From: VBCK01 sp035511515
Lineage (GTDB): Bacteria; Pseudomonadota; Gammaproteobacteria; Burkholderiales; Burkholderiaceae_F
DNA: 36,014 nt
Direction of reading: 5' to 3'
NCBI GenBank assembly: GCA_035511515.1
Contig: DATKFG010000052.1
Span: 1-36,014 of the forward strand
Part shown: one piece after another, positions 1-7,281 of the stretch
Layout: every line of letters starts with the position of its first letter
Numbering within the stretch: the first letter of the stretch is position 1
Notes under the pieces: generated by a model
The model's input: the letters and a program-made list of their open reading frames with translations, nothing else
Databases searched by the model: none
What the model was told of the DNA's origin: nothing
Program-made: the position numbers and the translations under genes

Positions 1-1
1 A

Positions 2-1348
2 ACGGCCGGCGGCAACGTCCAGCAATTTGTCGAGGGCATGGACATTCCGAGCGAGTGGTGGGTGCTGTTTCGATCCCCCAAGCTGAGCCGCCTGGTGCAG
101 GAGGCGCTCAAAGCCAATCCGAGCGCCGGCGCCGCCGAGGCAGCGCTGCGTCGGGCGCACGAGCTTTACTTCGCGCAACGAGCCGCCTACTTTCCGACCC
201 TGCAGGCGAGCTTCAGCGCCCTGCGCGCCAAGAACCCCGACAACACGCTGTCCAACCCGATCGCGGCGCCCGATCCGAGTTACAGCCTCACCACGGCCGG
301 GCTGAGTCTGAGCTACGCCCCGGACCTGTTCGGGGCGACGCAGCGTTCGATCGAGATTGCCAGGTCCCAGGTCGAGAGCAACCGCTTCCAGCTGGAAGCC
401 ACCTACCTGACCTTGAGCAGCAACGTCGTGGTCACCGTGGTGCAGGAGGCCTCGCTGCGCGGACAGATCGCCGCGACCGAGCGTCTGTTGCGCTTGCAGC
501 ACCAGTTGAGCGAAACCGTCAGGCACCAGCGGGCGATCGGCACGGCCAGCGATCTCGATGTCCTGGCCCAGCAATCGGCGGAGGCACAAACGGCCCAGAC
601 GCTGCCTCCCCTGGAAAAGCAGCTGGGGCAGACACGCGATGCCTTGAGCGCCTTGCTGGGGCGGCTGCCGTCCGACGAACCGGAGGAGACGTTCGGCCTG
701 GACGAGTTGACCCTGCCCAGCGACCTTCCGGTCAGTGTGCCCTCGAAACTGGTCGAGCAACGCCCCGATGTGCGCCAGGCTGAAGAGGATCTGCACGCCG
801 CATCGGCCCAGGTGGGCCTGGCCCTGGCCAACATGCTGCCCCAATTCACGATCGATGCCAGCCTCGGATCGAGCGCGCTCAAGATCGGCGATCTGTTCAC
901 GCCCTACACCGGCTTCTGGAGCGTCGGAGCCTCGCTCTCCCAGACGCTGTTCGATGGCGGGGCCCTGCTGCATAGGCGACGGGCAGCGGACGCCGCCCTG
1001 GACCAGGCCGGGGCGCAATATCGCGCCGCCGTGATCCTCGCCTGCCAGAACGTGGCAGATACCCTGCGCGCATTGAAGGCGGACGCCGATGCCCTGAAGG
1101 CGAGCGCCGAAGCGGACCGCGCGGCCAAGACGACGTTTGAGCTGGCTCAGCGCCAGTACGCGCTGGGAACGGTCAGCCTGGTGGCGGTACTGAATGCGGA
1201 GGTGGCTTATCGGCAGGCGCAGTTGGCGCTGGTCCAGGCCCAGGCGAACCGCTTATCGGACACTGCGGGTCTGTTTCAGTCGCTGGGCGGCGGATGGTGG
1301 AATCGTCGCGAGGAACCTCACCATGAACAGTCTGGTCTTGCGGGATGA
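2..1348 (+). CDS. NodT-family outer-membrane efflux protein, 5' end missing
   Basis: The reading frame is open from base 2, so the gene starts before the window. The usual lipoprotein signal and the cysteine-containing N-terminus are therefore not visible. The first in-frame ATG (base 38) is unlikely to be the true start, because upstream codons still read as the family-like stretch before 'SEWWVLF'. The remaining part of about 448 residues looks like one TolC-type outer-membrane factor protomer. It has two repeats, each with long alpha-helical heptad-like stretches and beta segments such as 'YFPTLQASFSA' and 'MLPQFTIDASLG'. It also has the conserved 'LVEQRPDVRQAEEDLHAA' motif typical of NodT lipoproteins. 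Such proteins form the outer-membrane channel of tripartite RND or MFS pumps; the adaptor and pump genes presumably lie upstream, outside the window. The 3' end overlaps the next gene by 26 bases. Confidence 0.93.
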   Translation, partial: TAGGNVQQFVEGMDIPSEWWVLFRSPKLSRLVQEALKANPSAGAAEAALRRAHELYFAQRAAYFPTLQASFSALRAKNPDNTLSNPIAAPDPSYSLTTAGLSLSYAPDLFGATQRSIEIARSQVESNRFQLEATYLTLSSNVVVTVVQEASLRGQIAATERLLRLQHQLSETVRHQRAIGTASDLDVLAQQSAEAQTAQTLPPLEKQLGQTRDALSALLGRLPSDEPEETFGLDELTLPSDLPVSVPSKLVEQRPDVRQAEEDLHAASAQVGLALANMLPQFTIDASLGSSALKIGDLFTPYTGFWSVGASLSQTLFDGGALLHRRRAADAALDQAGAQYRAAVILACQNVADTLRALKADADALKASAEADRAAKTTFELAQRQYALGTVSLVAVLNAEVAYRQAQLALVQAQANRLSDTAGLFQSLGGGWWNRREEPHHEQSGLAG

Positions 1349-2081
1349 TCAGCGCGGCAGTACCACGCTGACGTTGAACATTCCGGAAAAGCTGAACGTG
1401 CTTTCCAAGGAGGTGTTCGAGGCGCTCGAGGAGCACGTCGAGGCGATCGCGCGCGCGACCCGAACCATCGGCCTGGTGATCCTGCGCGGCGCCGGCGGCA
1501 ATTTCTCCGCAGGGTATGACTTGAGCGAAGTGCTCGAGCACGTCAGGGCCCATGCAAAGCCTCACTACCACTCCGAGGTGATCCAGAAGCTGGCCGATCT
1601 GCCGCAACCGGTGATCTCCGCCGTTCAGGGCCACTGCTCGACCGGGGCCCTGGAACTCGCTCTGGCCGCCGACCTGATTGTCGCGGCCGAATCGGCGCGC
1701 TTTTCCGACGTCTACGCGAGGTGGGGCCTGACACCGGTCTGGGGCCTGAGCCTGAGGCTGCCGCATCGCATCGGTACCGCAAAGGCGTCCGAAATGATGC
1801 TGACCTGCCGTACGTATTCGGGAATCGATGCCCACGAAATGCATTTGGCCAACTTCTGCTTTCCGGATGAGCGGTTCGAGGCGGACCTGGCGGCGCTATG
1901 CGCCGACATATTGGCCAATTCCTGGTATTCCAACCAGGTCAACAAGCGCGCCCTGATGGAAAGCGAAGGTTTGAGCCTGCACGACGCCCACGCGCTGGAA
2001 CTGTTCAAGAACGAGGGCATGGCCCCGGACGCGGAAAGACGCGTTGCGGGGTTCTTCGCCGCTCGCAAACCGCGGGGATAG
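1323..2081 (+). CDS. Enoyl-CoA hydratase/isomerase (crotonase) family protein, 252 aa
   Basis: The product has the crotonase fold expected to bind acyl-CoA thioesters in the cytoplasm. The oxyanion-hole region is 'LRGAGGNFSAGYDL' (about residues 54-67), followed by 'GHCSTGALELALAADL' (about 103-118). The first catalytic glutamate of hydratases matches E111. At the position of the second catalytic glutamate the sequence reads 'SDVYARWGLTP', which by my alignment places Y131 there. A normal hydratase reaction is therefore doubtful; another crotonase reaction or an inactive paralogue is possible. The ATG at 1323 is chosen because AGGA at 1311-1314 precedes it and the family's N-terminus begins there. 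It lies inside the 3' end of the efflux gene, so the two are probably translationally coupled. The substrate is unknown. Confidence 0.9.
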   Translation: MNSLVLRDDQRGSTTLTLNIPEKLNVLSKEVFEALEEHVEAIARATRTIGLVILRGAGGNFSAGYDLSEVLEHVRAHAKPHYHSEVIQKLADLPQPVISAVQGHCSTGALELALAADLIVAAESARFSDVYARWGLTPVWGLSLRLPHRIGTAKASEMMLTCRTYSGIDAHEMHLANFCFPDERFEADLAALCADILANSWYSNQVNKRALMESEGLSLHDAHALELFKNEGMAPDAERRVAGFFAARKPRG

Positions 2082-2220
2082 GATCCGGTCATAGGACCGA
2101 TTTGAAGGTCCTTCGCCGCTCATTTTGGGGCGACCGGTGTGGCGAAGCCCGGTATCTTTTTTTTCCCGGTCAGCGCCGCGGACCCGCGGCCGCTGTGATT
2201 CGACCACACCAGGACCTCCT

Positions 2221-2709
2221 ATGAAGAAAACGCTAGCGGTTTCCTCCCTGTGGGCGGTGCTTTCGATCGGCGCCGCTCATGCCAGCGACACGGCAGCCAC
2301 GATCGCGGCGCTCGACGCGCGTCTGGCGAAAATCGGTGCAGCCAGGATCGAAGGCAGAGACAAGGCTGGCAGCAAAGACGTTCCGGCTGTTTTCTTCGGC
2401 CCGCGCAAGATCAACAACAACTACGACGTCGTCGACGAAATCAAGAAGACCACCGGCGCGACCGCGACCGTCTTCGTGAAGGACGGCGACGAGTTCGTCC
2501 GGGTCAGCACCAACGTGCTGACGCCCGAGGGCAAGCGCGGCGTCGGCACAGCGCTGGCGCACAACAAGGCCTACGAGTCGGTCAGCAAAGGCGAGCAGTT
2601 CTGCGGCCAGGTCGACGTGCTGGGAACGCCGTTCGACGCCTGTTACAACCCGATCAAGGATGCGTCCGGCAAGGTGATCGGTGCCACGTATATCGGCTTC
2701 AAGAAGTAA
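2221..2709 (+). CDS. Secreted single Cache-domain protein, 162 aa
   Basis: A cleavable signal peptide is clear: MKK, a hydrophobic core, then 'GAAHA' before 'SDTAA'. The mature part of about 140 residues resembles the Cache_3/Cache_2 ligand-binding module, with 'NYDVVDEIKKTTGATATVF', 'DGDEFVRVSTNV' and the C-terminal 'GKVIGATYIGFKK'. Two cysteines (in 'QFCGQV' and 'DACYNP') could form a disulfide in the periplasm. No transmembrane anchor or signalling domain is attached, so by itself it can only bind a ligand. ATG 2221 is chosen because the signal peptide starts there and an AGGA-like ribosome site precedes it; the frame is open further upstream. It lies 96 bases ahead of a chemoreceptor gene on the same strand, which suggests a joint role in sensing. 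That role is inference. Confidence 0.88.
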   Translation: MKKTLAVSSLWAVLSIGAAHASDTAATIAALDARLAKIGAARIEGRDKAGSKDVPAVFFGPRKINNNYDVVDEIKKTTGATATVFVKDGDEFVRVSTNVLTPEGKRGVGTALAHNKAYESVSKGEQFCGQVDVLGTPFDACYNPIKDASGKVIGATYIGFKK

Positions 2710-2805
2710 GCGCTGCCGGATTCGCCCCGGCGCGGCGCTCGCGCGTGCTGCTCGAGTCGCCGCGGGCGTGGCCGCGCCGCACGCGCTGGACGGGAACAGA
2801 TCCGG

Positions 2806-4419
2806 ATGAAGGCGATTGAGCGCCTGGTTGACCGGTTTGGCCGTTTGAAGATCGGGGTCAAACTGACGGTCGCGTTCGCGCTCGTGCTGGGGTTGACCAC
2901 GGTGCTCGGCGTCAGTTCGGTGCTGAGCCTGGCGCGCGTGAATCGGGCGTCGGCCGAGCTGGCGACCAAAGCGCTGCCTGGCGTGGGCACTACGCAGGCG
3001 ATCCGCGTTTCGATACTCGAGCACGGCGAGCTTCTGGACAAGCACACCAAAGCCTCCGACGCGAGCTACATGGCCGAGTACGAAGAAAAAATGGCTGCCG
3101 CGGTGACAGCGATCGAAGCGGGCAGCGCCGCCTACCGCAAGCTGATCCGCGCGGACGAGGAACGTAAACTGTTCGGGGTGTTCACCCAGGCCTGGAGCGA
3201 GTACGTCGCCACCAGCAAGCGGATCGTCCTGCTCGACCGTGCGGGCAAGAAAGAAGACGGCCGCGACATCGCCGATGGCGCCGGCAAGACGTCGCTGGAC
3301 GAGTCGCTCGGCGCGCTCGACCGCCTGACCGCATTCAACTTCGACAGCGGAAAACGTGCGGCCGACGGCGCCGAGCTCGTCTACGGCAGCGCGCGCCGCC
3401 TGGCGGTCGTTCTGCTCGCGGTGGCGTTGCTGGTCGGTGCGACGCTGGCGGTGGTGATCACGCGCGGAGTGCTCAAACAGCTCGGCGGCGAGCCGCGCGC
3501 GGCGGCCAAGGTGCTGGGCGCCGTGGCAGCCGGCGACCTGACGACGCGGGTCGACCTGCGGGAGGGCGACACCTCGAGCCTGATGGCGCGGCTCGCCGAA
3601 ATGCAGACCAGCCTGGCGCGCGTGGTCGAGTTGGTGCGCGAGAGCTCGGAAAGCGTGGCCAGCGCGACCGAGCAGATCGTGCGCGGCAACAGCGACCTGT
3701 CGGGCCGCACGGAGCAACAGGCCAGCGCCTTGCAGCAGACGGCGGCGTCGATGGAAGAGCTCGGTTCGACCGTGAAGCAAAACGCCACCAACGCCAGACA
3801 GGCCGACCAGCTGGCGCACCAGGCGAGCAAGGTCGCGGGCAAGGGAGGCGCGGTCGTGCGCCAGGTGGTCGAGACGATGAGGGGCATTAACGAAAGCTCG
3901 AAGAAAATCGGCGACATCATCGGCGTGATCGACAGCATCGCGTTCCAGACGAACATTCTGGCGCTGAACGCCGCGGTCGAGGCGGCGCGCGCCGGTGAGC
4001 AAGGCCGGGGCTTCGCGGTGGTCGCTTCGGAGGTGCGGAGCCTGGCACAACGGTCGGCCGGTGCTGCCAGGGAAATCAAGGAGCTGATTTCCACCAGCGT
4101 GGACCGCGTGGCGCACGGCTCGGCACTGGTCGATCAAGCCGGCGCGACCATGAGCGAAGTCGTTGCCGCGATCGAGAAGGTCACCGCAATCGTGGGCGAG
4201 ATCAGCGCGGCGACGGAGCAGCAGAGCTCCGGAGTTGCCCAGGTCGGCGACGCGGTTCATCAAATGGACCAGGCCACCCAGCAGAACGCCACGCTGGTCG
4301 GAGAAAGTGCTGCCGCCGCGGACAGCCTGAAGGCTCAGGCTCACCAGCTGGTTCAGGCGGTGGCGGTTTTCAGGACCTCACAGACCGCCGATCGCAGTGG
4401 CACCGTCGCGACGCACTAG
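2806..4419 (+). CDS. Methyl-accepting chemotaxis protein, 537 aa
   Basis: This inner-membrane chemoreceptor relays periplasmic signals to CheA/CheW. The first membrane helix is at about residues 19-42. The periplasmic part of about 155 residues is helical and resembles the four-helix-bundle (4HB_MCP) type. The second membrane helix is at about 198-216, followed by a HAMP domain ('LGAVAAGDLTTRVDL'). The long cytoplasmic coiled coil contains the highly conserved hairpin tip around 'SIAFQTNILALNAAVEAARA' (about residues 380-400). No C-terminal NWETF-like CheR-binding pentapeptide is present. The TAG stop at 4417-4419 lies inside the left arm of the inverted repeat bounding the next insertion, so the last residues may be affected by it. 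The neighbouring Cache protein may be its ligand-binding partner. Confidence 0.96.
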   Translation: MKAIERLVDRFGRLKIGVKLTVAFALVLGLTTVLGVSSVLSLARVNRASAELATKALPGVGTTQAIRVSILEHGELLDKHTKASDASYMAEYEEKMAAAVTAIEAGSAAYRKLIRADEERKLFGVFTQAWSEYVATSKRIVLLDRAGKKEDGRDIADGAGKTSLDESLGALDRLTAFNFDSGKRAADGAELVYGSARRLAVVLLAVALLVGATLAVVITRGVLKQLGGEPRAAAKVLGAVAAGDLTTRVDLREGDTSSLMARLAEMQTSLARVVELVRESSESVASATEQIVRGNSDLSGRTEQQASALQQTAASMEELGSTVKQNATNARQADQLAHQASKVAGKGGAVVRQVVETMRGINESSKKIGDIIGVIDSIAFQTNILALNAAVEAARAGEQGRGFAVVASEVRSLAQRSAGAAREIKELISTSVDRVAHGSALVDQAGATMSEVVAAIEKVTAIVGEISAATEQQSSGVAQVGDAVHQMDQATQQNATLVGESAAAADSLKAQAHQLVQAVAVFRTSQTADRSGTVATH

Positions 4420-4459
4420 GAGTCTGCGCGGCAGACCGCCAGAAGCGGCTACGTCTTGA

Positions 4460-4530
4460 AGTTCCCCCTCTCCCGCTCCGCGGGAGAGGGGGAACTGCGT
4501 CAGACCGGACTGATCGGTAATACCCCTGCC
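4460..4530 (+). repeat. Hairpin-containing direct repeat, copy 1
   Basis: A 17-bp perfect stem (4460-4476 pairing with 4480-4496, 3-base loop) runs into a tail. The 51 bases at 4480-4530 recur at 4795-4845 with only two differences. There is no T-run after the hairpin, so it is not a standard intrinsic terminator. On the minus strand the repeat interrupts the IS110 transposase frame. Confidence 0.7.
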
Positions 4531-4644
4531 CGCGAACTGGGCGCGTTGCAGCTTCCTGCGGGTCACTTCCCCGCTGGCCGGGTCAACCGAGTGCGCTTGG
4601 AAGACGCGCTTTGCAATATCCAATCCAATCGTCGTACGCTCCAT
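4525..4644 (-). pseudogene. IS110-family transposase, N-terminal remnant (about 40 codons)
   Basis: Reading from the ATG at 4644 on the minus strand, the peptide begins 'MERTTIGLDIAKRVFQAH' and continues to 'RRKLQRAQF'. This is the signature start of IS110/IS1111 transposases, including the first catalytic Asp of the RuvC-like DEDD domain in 'GLDIAK'. After about 37 residues the frame runs into the 51-bp repeat, and similarity to the family stops. A good ribosome site (GGGGAGGAG) lies just before the ATG. The rest of the transposase is missing, so it cannot be active. The roughly 130 bases upstream (4645-4780) are probably the non-coding left flank of the original element. Confidence 0.75.
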
Positions 4645-4782
4645 GTGAGGCTCCTCCCCATCGAGTGGTCGAGTCAGAACTTCCACTCTGGCACTTCGAT
4701 GCCGTTTGGGAAAGGAGCCTCCCGTTTCATGTCGGGTGCCACTCATAGGCGCTCGCGTAGCGCAGGGATGCGTCCATTCCAT

Positions 4783-4845
4783 CTCTCCCGCGGGGCGGGA
4801 GAGGGGGAACTGCGTCAGACCGGGCTGATCGGTAACACCCCTGCC
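4783..4845 (+). repeat. Hairpin-containing direct repeat, copy 2
   Basis: Bases 4795-4845 match 4480-4530 with two substitutions. The hairpin here is shorter: a 9-bp stem at 4783-4791/4795-4803. The two copies flank the IS110 remnant as direct repeats, which suggests duplication or recombination between copies of one repeat family. Confidence 0.7.
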
Positions 4846-4934
4846 GCGCGGACTCCTAGAATCCCCTGACGTGCAAGATGGGCACCGCGGGCAGTAACAT
4901 CCCGTGGGTGAGCCTTGGGCAGGAGCTGCGACCG

Positions 4935-5285
4935 ATGCCGGATTCCAGGTTCCGTGTGCGCGCTGTGATGCTGATCGCAGTGGCGCTCGTCGCGGTTGGC
5001 TGTTCGATCCCGGATACCCGAACGACCCCGGATACCCGAACGGAGCAGGAGCGGGCTGCCGACCGCGCCCTCGCCGACCAGGTCGTGGCGGCCCTGCGTG
5101 CGGATCCGTACACGGATGCGGACCACCTGACGGTCCATGTGAAGCGGGGCGCAGTCCGGCTCACCGGTCAGGTCGGCGATGAGTCCACGCTGCGCAGCGT
5201 GCTGCGTATCTGCGCGGCGGTGCCGGGGGTGCAGCGCGTGGACGACGAACTCGAAATTATCGATTTCGGCCGCACAAGGCGCTGA
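4935..5285 (+). CDS. BON-domain lipoprotein, 116 aa (first of a tandem pair)
   Basis: The ATG at 4935 is chosen because AGGAG (4921-4925) precedes it and it opens directly onto a lipoprotein signal. That signal is 'RFRVRAVMLIAVALVAVGCS' with the lipidated Cys in 'AVGC'; the frame is open further upstream. The mature part holds one BON domain (about residues 50-112: 'ADQVVAALRADPYTDADH', 'VKRGAVRLTGQVGD', 'VPGVQRVDDELEIID'). BON domains bind phospholipid or act at the envelope and are often stress-induced. An 18-base tandem duplication at about 5010-5042 repeats the linker residues PDTRT. The gene lies 5 bases before a clear paralogue, so the pair is probably one transcription unit. Confidence 0.85.
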   Translation: MPDSRFRVRAVMLIAVALVAVGCSIPDTRTTPDTRTEQERAADRALADQVVAALRADPYTDADHLTVHVKRGAVRLTGQVGDESTLRSVLRICAAVPGVQRVDDELEIIDFGRTRR

Positions 5286-5290
5286 AACCC

Positions 5291-5644
5291 ATGAATCGCG
5301 TGCACCATTCAGCGGGCAAGCCGCGCAAACCCGTGCTGCGCGCCGCCGTCTGGTTGGCACTGGCTTTTGGCGCCGTCGCCTGCTCGACGCCCGACCCGCG
5401 AACCGAAGAGGAACGGGCCGCCGACCAGGCCATCGCGGGCCAGGTACGGGGCGCGCTGCTGGCCGATGCGAACCTGTACGCGAACCACATTGACGTGAAT
5501 GCCCGGCGTGGCGTGGTCTGGCTCACCGGGTGGGTCACCTCGTCCGAGGAGTCGCGAGCGGCCGTTCTCGACAGCGAAACAGTGCCCGGTGTGCAGCGCG
5601 TGGTCGACCAGATCGAGGTGGTGGACTGGTCGGTCCATTACTGA
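5291..5644 (+). CDS. BON-domain lipoprotein, 117 aa (second of a tandem pair)
   Basis: The N-terminus has positive charges, then a hydrophobic stretch ending in 'GAVACSTPDPR', a lipobox-type cysteine. A single BON domain follows ('AGQVRGALLADANLYANH', 'NARRGVVWLTGWVTS', 'VPGVQRVVDQIEVVDW'). The product aligns along its length with the preceding gene, sharing 'RTE(Q/E)ERAAD' after the signal and 'VPGVQRV' near the end, so the two arose by tandem duplication. It presumably sits on the inner leaflet of the outer membrane. It is convergent with the ParB-like gene; the stop codons are about 9 bases apart with no obvious terminator between. Confidence 0.87.
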   Translation: MNRVHHSAGKPRKPVLRAAVWLALAFGAVACSTPDPRTEEERAADQAIAGQVRGALLADANLYANHIDVNARRGVVWLTGWVTSSEESRAAVLDSETVPGVQRVVDQIEVVDWSVHY

Positions 5645-5653
5645 GCTGCTTGC

Positions 5654-6682
5654 TCAGCCCGGTTCACCGGCGGCTGCTGCGACCAGCGCGACCTCCGTTG
5701 CGGACACCGACTCCAGGTTGAATTTGGCGGCAGCCGCGGCCATGCGCGTCAGCGCCTGAGCGATCGGCATCACGGGCTCGGTCTGCCCCTTCTTCAAGCG
5801 CTGGAAGCGCACCGGGTTGATGCGCGCGACCACGTAGTTGCGCAGGTAGGGCGACTTGAAACCGCGCGCCTGCAAGGCCGCGACGATGCGGCCCACCTGG
5901 GCATCGATCTGCTCGATCCGCGCCGCGTAGTCTTCGCGATTGCGCAGGCTCACCGGCAGGGACCTGTCGCCGAAGCGGTCGACTTTCTTCAGCAAGGAAC
6001 CGTAGGCGCCGCCGCCGAAGCGCGCATTGCGCTCGTAGACGATCCCCAGGGTCAGCAGTTCGGGCGCCTCGAATTCGGCGGCGAACTGTGCTTCCTTCGC
6101 GCGGGGGTTGCGCGTGGCCAGATTGCGCGCCATCCGGATCACCTCGAGCGCGCGGTCTTTCAAGTTGTGTGCCTTCTCGGTATTCAACGCAAGGATCCGG
6201 AAGGCCAGGCTTTCGTCCGGCGATACCAGCGCGGTGATCTGCTTCAACCCGAGCAGCTTGGCCGCCGCGAGCCGATGCCGTCCGTTCGGCGTCCACAGCT
6301 TGCCATCCTCGCCACGCACGACGATCAGCGGATCCAGGAACGATCCGGCCTCTTCGATTTTCGCAGCCAGCCGCTGCGTGTGCGTGGGCGACAGATCGCG
6401 TTGGAACGGCGTCGGCTGAACCGCCTCCAGCGGCAGCGCCGCCAGCAGCATCGGGCGACCCGAAAACGGCTCCCGGTACGCACCGATCGCGGCGCCGCCG
6501 GCCGCGCTCACCTGCTGCGCCAGCGCGGAAATTTCCGGCGCATCGCGATCCAGTACGATCTCGCCGCTCGAAAGGCCACGCTTGTGTTGCCGCGGCGCGA
6601 GTTTGCCGCGCGCCGTCCGACCGCGCGCGCTGCTCTTCGCGGAACCTTTCACGCCGGCCTTGGCGCGGGTGCGTGTCGCCAT
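5654..6682 (-). CDS. Orphan ParB-like nucleotide-binding-domain protein, 342 aa
   Basis: The N-terminus is a basic, low-complexity tail (residues 1-36, rich in Lys, Arg and Ala). ParB/Srx-type motifs follow: 'TPFQRDLS' (91-98), 'SFLDPLIVV' (114-122) and 'NGRHRLAAAKLLGL' (133-146). The last corresponds to the GERR-like box that binds CTP or nucleotide in ParB proteins. There is no ParA partner nearby and no clear ParB helix-turn-helix, so a chromosome-partition role is unlikely. It may be one of the genomic orphan ParB-domain regulators. The C-terminal half (about 180-342) is helical and I do not recognise a further domain. The ATG at 6682 has no strong ribosome site. Confidence 0.8.
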   Translation of the reverse strand: MATRTRAKAGVKGSAKSSARGRTARGKLAPRQHKRGLSSGEIVLDRDAPEISALAQQVSAAGGAAIGAYREPFSGRPMLLAALPLEAVQPTPFQRDLSPTHTQRLAAKIEEAGSFLDPLIVVRGEDGKLWTPNGRHRLAAAKLLGLKQITALVSPDESLAFRILALNTEKAHNLKDRALEVIRMARNLATRNPRAKEAQFAAEFEAPELLTLGIVYERNARFGGGAYGSLLKKVDRFGDRSLPVSLRNREDYAARIEQIDAQVGRIVAALQARGFKSPYLRNYVVARINPVRFQRLKKGQTEPVMPIAQALTRMAAAAAKFNLESVSATEVALVAAAAGEPG

Positions 6683-6830
6683 TGGCGCAGTCTAGCCAGC
6701 TGGCGGTAGCCGCGCGCCGCCGAGCGGCGAAGGCCCATCAAATCCGAGACAGTGGCATGGGGAAGGCGCCTTGACGGCGGCGCCGGCGGAGGGCAGCATC
6801 GATCGGACCTGTTGATCAAAGAGGCAAGCC

Positions 6831-7268
6831 ATGGACCGCATCAAGCCGCTCTACACCGCCACAGCAACCGCAATCGGGGGTCGCAATGGTCACACGGAAA
6901 CGGCCGACGGTGTCGTCAAAGCCGACCTTTCGCTGCCCAAGGAAATGGGTGGCCCGGGCCGACCGGGAACCGCGACTCCCGAGCACCTGTTCGCGGCCGG
7001 GTACGCAGCCTGCTTCGGCGGCGCACTCGACTTCGTTGCCAAGCAGCAGAAGAAGGATGCGAGCAAGGCGAAAATCACATGCGCCGTCTCGATCGGTCCA
7101 CGCGAGCTGGGCGGCTTCGGCCTTTCGGTGAAATTCCGGGTCGAGGACCGCGGCCTTTCGCAAGCCGATCTTTCCGCGCTGGCGCGAGAGGCCCACGAAA
7201 AGATCTGCCCGTATTCTCACGCAACGCGGGGCAACGTCGACGTGCAGTTCGAAGTCGTCGGCGCCTGA
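6831..7268 (+). CDS. ohr: Organic hydroperoxide resistance protein Ohr (OsmC family), 145 aa
   Basis: Ohr is a cytoplasmic thiol peroxidase that reduces organic hydroperoxides using lipoylated proteins. Both catalytic cysteines are present: C61 in 'GYAACFGGAL' and C126 in 'EKICPYSHATRGNV'. The active-site Arg (R18, in 'TAIGGRNG') and the Glu (E51, in 'TPEHLFAAG') are also present. The length is normal for Ohr. The ATG at 6831 follows a GAGG-type ribosome site. The usual regulator, the cysteine-containing MarR protein OhrR, is not adjacent; the MarR gene at 8460-9053 encodes no cysteine. The 148-base region upstream, between this gene and the divergent ParB-like gene, should hold promoters for both. 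Confidence 0.94.
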   Translation: MDRIKPLYTATATAIGGRNGHTETADGVVKADLSLPKEMGGPGRPGTATPEHLFAAGYAACFGGALDFVAKQQKKDASKAKITCAVSIGPRELGGFGLSVKFRVEDRGLSQADLSALAREAHEKICPYSHATRGNVDVQFEVVGA

Positions 7269-7281
7269 GCTGCCGTGCTCG

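Larger units (their letters stand above)
4416..4859. mobile_element. 444-bp insertion bounded by 18-bp inverted repeats, with IS110 remnant
   Basis: The left end CTAGGAGTCTGCGCGGCA (4416-4433) is the reverse complement of the right end TGCCGCGCGGACTCCTAG (4842-4859), with 17 of 18 bases matching. Between them lie a 17-bp perfect hairpin, two direct copies of a 51-bp repeat and the start of an IS110-family transposase gene on the minus strand. The element fills the 515-base gap between the chemoreceptor and the first BON lipoprotein. It is most likely a decayed or non-autonomous mobile unit. Classic IS110 elements lack such long terminal inverted repeats, so the outer repeats may belong to a different element. 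No target-site duplication was established. Confidence 0.55.

Noticed and set aside
2233..4344. Open frame of 703 codons on the minus strand opposite the Cache and chemoreceptor genes
   Set aside because: It spans two well-supported plus-strand genes and has biased, domain-free composition, as expected for antisense frames at high GC.
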